From Halorubrum salinum (GTDB lineage: Archaea; Halobacteriota; Halobacteria; Halobacteriales; Haloferacaceae): a DNA stretch of 64,000 nt. Shown piece after piece: positions 59,989 through 64,000 of the stretch. Location: the NCBI RefSeq assembly GCF_024494575.1, contig NZ_JANHDO010000002.1, forward strand, positions 496,001-560,000, read 5' to 3'. Under the pieces are notes generated by a model, which did no database searches, had not been told where the DNA came from, and saw nothing but the letters and a program-made list of their open reading frames with translations. Positions within the stretch are counted from its first letter, which is position 1. Each line of letters opens with the position of its first letter. Both the position numbers and the translations under genes were made by a program.

Positions 59989-60393
59989 TCAGTCGAGTTC
60001 TGTCGCGAGGTCGATCGCGGCGTCGGCCGCGTCCGCGCCCTTGTCGATCCGCTCGCGCGCTTCGGCCCCGGACATCCCCGGACCGCTCACGCCGAACGTG
60101 ACGGGGGTGTCGCGGTCGAGGCTCACCTCCGTGAGCGTCTCGGCGGTCGCGTTCGCGATGACGCGGTCGTGGTCGGTGTCGCCGGTGACGATGGCTCCGA
60201 CGACGGCGACCGCGTCGACGTCGTCGCGGCGAGCGAGCCGGTCGGCGGCCAGCGGACTGTCGTACGCGCCCGGCACCGACAGCTCGTCGACGACGACGGC
60301 GTCGCGCGCGGCCGCCGCCTCGCGGGCCGCCTCGGCCATCGGCTCCGTGACGGAGTCGTTGAACCGTGCCACCACCAGTCCCAGCGAGACCAT
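59989..60393 (-). CDS. ribH: 6,7-dimethyl-8-ribityllumazine synthase
   Basis: 134-aa penultimate riboflavin enzyme. LVVARFNDSVTEPMAEAA, DELSVPGAYDSPLAA, VGAIVTGDTDHDRVIA and VTFGVSGPGMSGAEARERI are typical, and the His of GDTDHD is the general base. The ATG at 60393 is 27 nt from an ACCTTTGACG element. It precedes the aminotransferase gene; flavin supply also links it to flavoproteins such as the FAD oxidoreductase here. Confidence 0.92.
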   Translation of the reverse strand: MVSLGLVVARFNDSVTEPMAEAAREAAAARDAVVVDELSVPGAYDSPLAADRLARRDDVDAVAVVGAIVTGDTDHDRVIANATAETLTEVSLDRDTPVTFGVSGPGMSGAEARERIDKGADAADAAIDLATELD

Positions 60394-60414
60394 ACCCGTC
60401 GGTCACACGGGAGG

Positions 60415-60424
60415 CGTCAAAGGT
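60415..60424 (-). promoter_or_regulatory. TATA-like element of ribH
   Basis: The minus-strand ACCTTTGACG is centred 27 nt before the ATG at 60393. Confidence 0.45.
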
Positions 60425-60482
60425 CTGCCGTTCGACCGGCGTCTCGGCCTCCCGCTCGCGAGCCGCCGGACTCCTCGATCGG

Positions 60483-61448
60483 TCACGGCGCGGCCGGCAG
60501 GTCGCGCCACGTCGTCTCGTCTCGGTCCGCGAGCAGCGAGACGTGAACCACGATGAACGCCAGCGCGTAGCCGAGGAAGTGGACGTACACGTTGACCCGC
60601 GGCCCGGTGGCCGAGACGGTCGGGAACCCGATGAACGGATACGCGAGCAGCACGACGACGGCGACCGCGACCAGCTCGCCGCACCCCGGCCGAGAGAGGA
60701 TCCGCCGAAGCGTCACTCGCGGCGGTTCGTGCCCGTCGCCACGACCGCGCTTCGGGGAAGCGTCCCGGTCGCGGGCGGCGGCTCGGCCTCGTGTCTCGGC
60801 ACGGTCGCGGACCGCCTCGCGTCCGTACGGGAGCGCGAACGCGACGCTGGCGACCCCGACGCCGGCGGAAACGACGGACACGGGCAGCGCGATGAGAGCG
60901 ATGTACGCGATCGAGACGAAGAACTGGCCGGGCGCGTACCGTCGCCACCCGACGCCGAACCGCTCGTCGATCGCGAGCGGTAGGACGACGGCGATATAGC
61001 CGAAGAAGGCCATGTTGACGCCCGAGAAGCCGTATCCGATCGCGTTCCGCGGGACCGCGAGGTTCAGCCCGGAGAGGACGAACGGGAACGCGAGGAGAAA
61101 CGTGGCCGCGGCGGCGAAGAAGAGCCGCCGCCGCCCGGCCAACAGGCTCAGTCCGTACGCGACCGACGCCAACAGCGCGAAGCCGACCACGTTTCCGACG
61201 AGGTGGGGCACCGTCAGGTGGACGTAGTGGGCGGTAAACGCCGTGGGAAGCGTCGGCTCGGTGTACGAGAACGCGGCCGCTCGTTTCGTCGACTCGGGCA
61301 GCGTGAACACCGCGAGCAACACGGCGGGGACGACGAGAAGCGCGGCCGCATCGGCGACGACACGGGTCGTTCCCGCGCGTGTCGCCGACTCGGATCCTCC
61401 GGTGTCTGGCCCCTCGTGTGCCGGTTCCCCGCAGTCCGTCACTGTCAC
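60483..61448 (-). CDS. Rhomboid-family intramembrane serine protease
   Basis: 321 aa with about 7-8 membrane segments. The conserved TM4 motif GFSG holds Ser142 (GYGFSGVNMAFF), TM2 has HLVGN with His82 and Asn86, and TM6 has His290 (VYVHFLGYALAF), so the catalytic dyad is complete. A charged Arg/Asp-rich loop (about 209-248) interrupts the later helices. It cleaves single-pass membrane proteins; substrates unknown. I pick the GTG at 61448, 27 nt from a CTAAACC TATA, over an ATG at 61490 that precedes the TATA-predicted start. Confidence 0.82.
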   Translation of the reverse strand: MTVTDCGEPAHEGPDTGGSESATRAGTTRVVADAAALLVVPAVLLAVFTLPESTKRAAAFSYTEPTLPTAFTAHYVHLTVPHLVGNVVGFALLASVAYGLSLLAGRRRLFFAAAATFLLAFPFVLSGLNLAVPRNAIGYGFSGVNMAFFGYIAVVLPLAIDERFGVGWRRYAPGQFFVSIAYIALIALPVSVVSAGVGVASVAFALPYGREAVRDRAETRGRAAARDRDASPKRGRGDGHEPPRVTLRRILSRPGCGELVAVAVVVLLAYPFIGFPTVSATGPRVNVYVHFLGYALAFIVVHVSLLADRDETTWRDLPAAP

Positions 61449-61469
61449 ATGCGGAGAGACGCACGCGAC

Positions 61470-61479
61470 CGGTTTAGCT
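61470..61479 (-). promoter_or_regulatory. TATA box of the rhomboid gene
   Basis: The minus-strand AGCTAAACCG is centred 27 nt before the GTG at 61448. Confidence 0.45.
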
Positions 61480-61665
61480 GTTCGTCGCAAATTATCTCGA
61501 CTGATTTCTGTGGTCGCGGCGGGTCACACACCGACCGACACAGCCGCGCATCCGTCCGAATTCCTTGTTTCGCTGATAACTGCCGCCGCGGCTGGAGCTA
61601 TCGATCCAGCGATCGACTCGGAACTCGGTCACGAACCGACGCGGCAACGGTTCAGAAAACGACTC

Positions 61666-61682
61666 GAAAAACCGATCGGTTC
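61666..61682 (-). terminator. Palindrome with T-run downstream of the surface protein
   Basis: On the minus strand the perfect palindrome AACCGATCGGTT (61670-61681) is followed by a TTTT run, just after the stop at 61688. A Rho-independent-like end is plausible, but archaeal terminators are mainly T-runs, so this is tentative. Confidence 0.35.
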
Positions 61683-61687
61683 CGTCC

Positions 61688-63214
61688 TCAGCGGAACGGG
61701 TTCTTGTCGTTCGACCGCCGCCGGCGACGCACCGCGACCGCGGCCGCGGCGACGACCACTAGGGCGATCAGTCCGCCGATCGCCGGGAGACCGAGACCGG
61801 CCGGCTCCTCGGTCGGTTCTCCGTCGTCCGTCCCGCCGTCCGTGCCGTCGCCGGCGTCCGTGCCGGATTCGACGACGAGGTCTGCGGTGGCGGTGTCGGT
61901 CTCGCCGGCGTCGTTGGTGACGGTGAGTTCGACCGCGTACTCGCCCGTCTCGTCGATCGTCGCGGTCGCGGTCTCGCCGGAGAGCGACTCCCCGGCGACC
62001 GACCAGTCGTACGCGACGATCTCGCCGTGTTCGGTCGTCGAGCCGCTGCCGTCGAGCGTGACCGTTTCACCGGCGGACGCCGTGCCGGGGTCGACCGCCG
62101 CGGCCGCCTCCGGCTCGCTCACCGCGTTCACCGCGAAGTACGAGAACCCGGGCGTTTGGGCTTCGAGCGTCACGCCATCAGCGGTCTCCTCGGCGACGGT
62201 CGTGTCGAGCGTCTCCCACTCGCCGCCCGACAGCCGGGTGACCCGGAGTTCGTCAGCGGTCGCGTCCGTCTCGTCGAGCCGGTCGGCCGAGACCTGCATG
62301 CGGATCGTTGCCGGCGCGTCGGTCGCGTCGTCGGGGACGGTGATCTCAGAGACCTGCACCGCGGTGCCCGGCGACGGGGTGACGTCGGCCGGTTCGGACG
62401 TCTGTGTCGTCACGTCGACGGACCCCTGCACGTCTGCGCTCTCGAAGGCGACGGACTCCACCGGCGCGCCGGCGTCGAACGTCGCCTGCGCGCCCTCGCC
62501 GCCGTCGGCGGCCTCGATCGACGCCTCGGCGCTCTGAACCACCGATCCGTCGCCGCTCGGCTCTGCGTCGCCCTCGTCGACTGCGGCCGCGCCGCCCCCG
62601 CCACCACCGCCACCACCGCCACCGCCGCCGCTCGCGCCGTCGCTTCCATCACTACCGTCGCTACCGTCGCCTCCATCGCTTCCATCGCCTCCATCGCTTC
62701 CATCGCCTCCGTCGGTCGCGACACCCTCGAACGAGAGGCTCACCTCGCGCACGTCGCCCTCTTCCCACGTGACGGTCGTGTCTGCTGTCACGTCGCCGAC
62801 CCGGAACTCGACCGTGTCACCGGAGTCGGGCTCCTCGACGGTGAGCTTCTCTTCGAACGGGCCGGACCCGCCGAACGACCCCGCCTCCTCGACGGTGATC
62901 GTGTCGTAGACGGTGCCGTCGACGACCGCCTCGATCTCCGTGCCGGGTTCGGCCGGCTCGCCGTTGACCGTCACGTCGCCGTAGTAGGACGCCGGGACGG
63001 CCTCCTGTCCCGCGGCGAGTCCGGGGACGGCGGCCGTCGCGACGAGCACGGCGAGGAGGACGATCACCCCCGCGTGGAGCCGCCTTCGGAGTGGTGTTCC
63101 GGTGGCTCGCGTGGCTCGCGCTGCGAGCCCGCGGACGGTCGCCGGCGCGCGGGCCGTGCGCCGCTCTGTGTCTGTCGATCGCGTCGTGCGGTTCGAGGGT
63201 GTGGGATCTGTCAT
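61688..63214 (-). CDS. PKD-domain surface protein with C-terminal membrane anchor
   Basis: 508-aa cell-surface protein. An Arg-rich N-terminus leads into a signal-like helix (about 45-68, LHAGVIVLLAVLVATAAVPGLAAGQ). It continues with a beta-rich ectodomain (about 70-165), a low-complexity Asp/Gly/Ser linker (DGGDGSDGGDGSD, 13-Gly run), a PGF-pre-PGF-like module (about 235-380, ending FSYFAVNAV), a PKD domain (about 385-460, VDPGTASAGETVTLDGSGST), and a hydrophobic anchor AIGGLIALVVVAAAAVAV plus RRRRR. The anchor begins GLGLP rather than the usual PGF motif of archaeosortase substrates. Confidence 0.82.
   Translation of the reverse strand: MTDPTPSNRTTRSTDTERRTARAPATVRGLAARATRATGTPLRRRLHAGVIVLLAVLVATAAVPGLAAGQEAVPASYYGDVTVNGEPAEPGTEIEAVVDGTVYDTITVEEAGSFGGSGPFEEKLTVEEPDSGDTVEFRVGDVTADTTVTWEEGDVREVSLSFEGVATDGGDGSDGGDGSDGGDGSDGSDGSDGASGGGGGGGGGGGGGAAAVDEGDAEPSGDGSVVQSAEASIEAADGGEGAQATFDAGAPVESVAFESADVQGSVDVTTQTSEPADVTPSPGTAVQVSEITVPDDATDAPATIRMQVSADRLDETDATADELRVTRLSGGEWETLDTTVAEETADGVTLEAQTPGFSYFAVNAVSEPEAAAAVDPGTASAGETVTLDGSGSTTEHGEIVAYDWSVAGESLSGETATATIDETGEYAVELTVTNDAGETDTATADLVVESGTDAGDGTDGGTDDGEPTEEPAGLGLPAIGGLIALVVVAAAAVAVRRRRRSNDKNPFR
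61884..62028. repeat. 145-bp block identical to 63500-63644 (paralog copy 1)
   Basis: This segment of the PKD-domain coding sequence is identical, base for base as I read it, to 63500-63644 in the neighbouring paralog (offset 1616 bp). Identity drops sharply on both sides (first mismatches at 61883 and 62029). That points to recent duplication or gene conversion. Confidence 0.82.
62590..62714. repeat. Low-complexity Gly/Ser/Asp coding repeat
   Basis: Tandem 9-bp units (plus strand CCGCCACCA at 62590-62630, then TCGCCTCCA / TCGCTTCCA at 62641-62714) encode the Gly-run and the GDGSDG linker of the surface protein. It is a slippage-prone stretch inside the ORF. Confidence 0.75.
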
Positions 63215-63321
63215 CGGTTGTGTTTCGTGTGGTCGTTCGTTCGGGCGGTTCCTCAGTCGGGCCCGTCGGACGGGCGATCGCGACCTGCGACCCGCATGCC
63301 GCCGGTCGCAGGCGGTCCGGA

Positions 63322-64000
63322 TCAGCCGTTTCGGCGGACCCAGACGACCGTCGCGGCCGCGAGCAGCGCGAGAGCCACGAGCAGCGCGATCGCCGTGGTC
63401 CCGAGCCCCGCGGGCTCGTCCGTCGGATCTCCACCGTCCGTTCCGTCACCGCCGGTCGCGCCGTCGCCGGCGTCTGTGCCGGAGCCGACGACGAGGTCGG
63501 CGGTGGCGGTGTCGGTCTCGCCGGCGTCGTTGGTGACGGTGAGTTCGACCGCGTACTCGCCCGTCTCGTCGATCGTCGCGGTCGCGGTCTCGCCGGAGAG
63601 CGACTCCCCGGCGACCGACCAGTCGTACGCGACGATCTCGCCGTACTCGTCTGTCGAGCCGCTGCCGTCGAGCGTGACCTCGTCACCGGCGGACACCGTG
63701 CCGGGGTCGACCGCCGCGGCCGCCTCCGGCTCGCTCACCGCGTTCACCGCGAACACGGAGAAGCCCGGCGTCTCGGCTTCGAGCGTCACGCCGTCCGCGG
63801 TCTCCGCGGCCACCGTCGTATCGAGGGTCTCCCACTCCCCCTCGTTCAGCCGGACCGCGGTGAGTTCGCTCGGTTCGGCTCCGATCGCGTCGAGTCGGTC
63901 CGCCGAGACGCCGAACTCGATCGTCGCCGATCGGTCGGTCGCGTCGTCGGGGACCGATATCTCCTGCACCGTGACGGCCGCGCCCGGCGGGTTCACGTCC
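63322..64000 (-). CDS. PKD-domain surface protein, paralog (5' end outside window)
   Basis: 226 codons visible; the frame continues past the right edge, so the N-terminus is missing. It resembles the C-terminal half of the upstream protein: PGF-pre-PGF-like region (SADRLDAIGAEPSELTAVRLNEGEWETLD, FSVFAVNAV), PKD domain, a short GDG-rich spacer, then the anchor GLGTTAIALLVALALLAAATVVWVRR. The 145-bp identity and tandem arrangement show a duplicated pair, and both belong to the cell surface. Confidence 0.8.
   Translation of the reverse strand, partial: DVNPPGAAVTVQEISVPDDATDRSATIEFGVSADRLDAIGAEPSELTAVRLNEGEWETLDTTVAAETADGVTLEAETPGFSVFAVNAVSEPEAAAAVDPGTVSAGDEVTLDGSGSTDEYGEIVAYDWSVAGESLSGETATATIDETGEYAVELTVTNDAGETDTATADLVVGSGTDAGDGATGGDGTDGGDPTDEPAGLGTTAIALLVALALLAAATVVWVRRNG
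63500..63644. repeat. 145-bp block identical to 61884-62028 (paralog copy 2)
   Basis: This is the second copy of the identical PKD-coding stretch. First mismatches are at 63499 and 63645. Confidence 0.82.

Noticed and set aside
62590-62714. Short tandem units that could be mistaken for a CRISPR or satellite
   Set aside because: Units are 9 bp, in frame and encode a Gly/Ser/Asp linker. There are no spacers and no cas genes.
61884-63644. Duplicated 145-bp block as an insertion sequence
   Set aside because: Both copies lie inside coding PKD domains, with no terminal inverted repeats or transposase. Paralog conversion explains them.
1-64000. tRNA and rRNA genes
   Set aside because: I scanned the intergenic gaps for cloverleaf-like segments with TTCRA loops and found none I could support. 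A tRNAscan run would be decisive.

Overview
The window looks like core chromosome of an extreme haloarchaeon, probably Halorubrum-like (order Haloferacales). The DNA is GC-rich and the proteins are very acidic. The information machinery is archaeal: TFB, RpoL, SRP19, Gar1, Pcc1, S3Ae, S15, archaeal AlaS, proteasome beta, RPA and PolX. Most start codons lie about 27 nt downstream of the centre of an AT-rich TATA element, with no Shine-Dalgarno, as expected for leaderless haloarchaeal mRNAs. I see no insertion sequence, integrase, CRISPR array, rRNA or tRNA.

Layout. 1-2049: edge-truncated receiver/PAS/GAF sensor kinase. 2.1-6.9 kb: 2-oxoacid:ferredoxin oxidoreductase (korAB), an FAD/NAD oxidoreductase and citrate synthase, so carbon oxidation. 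7.0-14.4 kb: PIN-ATPase-KH protein, a class I amidotransferase, alaS with an alpha/beta hydrolase-fold partner, srp19-gar1 and a zinc-ribbon protein. 14.5-24.8 kb: an eleven-gene nuo operon (A, B, CD, H, I, J1, J2, K, L, M, N) without the NADH-input genes EFG. 25.1-30.4 kb: an Omega/Xi-type GST, mutL, and a thiolase-fold protein with a small partner. 30.4-36.7 kb: the RPA operon rpa1-rpap1-rpe, a glycosyltransferase and rpoL.

36.8-39.6 kb: a translation/tRNA-modification operon (rps15, a degenerate DHH protein, pcc1, rps3ae). 39.9-43.9 kb: NhaC antiporter, PHP protein and an asparagine-synthase-like protein. 43.9-45.3 kb: a candidate small structured RNA, a UDG-fold protein and a 57-aa membrane peptide. 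45.5-52.7 kb: psmB, a phospholipid synthase, an SPFH protein, small regulators, a BtuF-like protein, a DUF84 NTPase and tfb. 52.7-58.7 kb: polX with a Mut7-C protein, gatCA and an MFS transporter. 58.8-64 kb: aminotransferase, ribH, a rhomboid and two paralogous PKD-domain surface proteins, the second cut by the window edge.

How the genes connect. KorAB yields reduced ferredoxin and the Nuo complex passes electrons to the quinone pool. RPA, MutL, PolX and the UDG-fold protein cover DNA maintenance. The rps15-pcc1-rps3ae, alaS and gatCA blocks serve translation.

The observation I find most novel is the roughly 83-nt minus-strand RNA candidate at 43868-43950. It has a TATA box at the correct distance, three stem-loops and a U-tract end. 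Next are several enzyme-fold proteins whose catalytic residue is replaced: a hydrolase with Gly for Ser, a thiolase with Ser for Cys, a DHH protein without the DHH motif, and an AsnB-like protein without the glutaminase Cys. No wholly new multi-gene system is evident.
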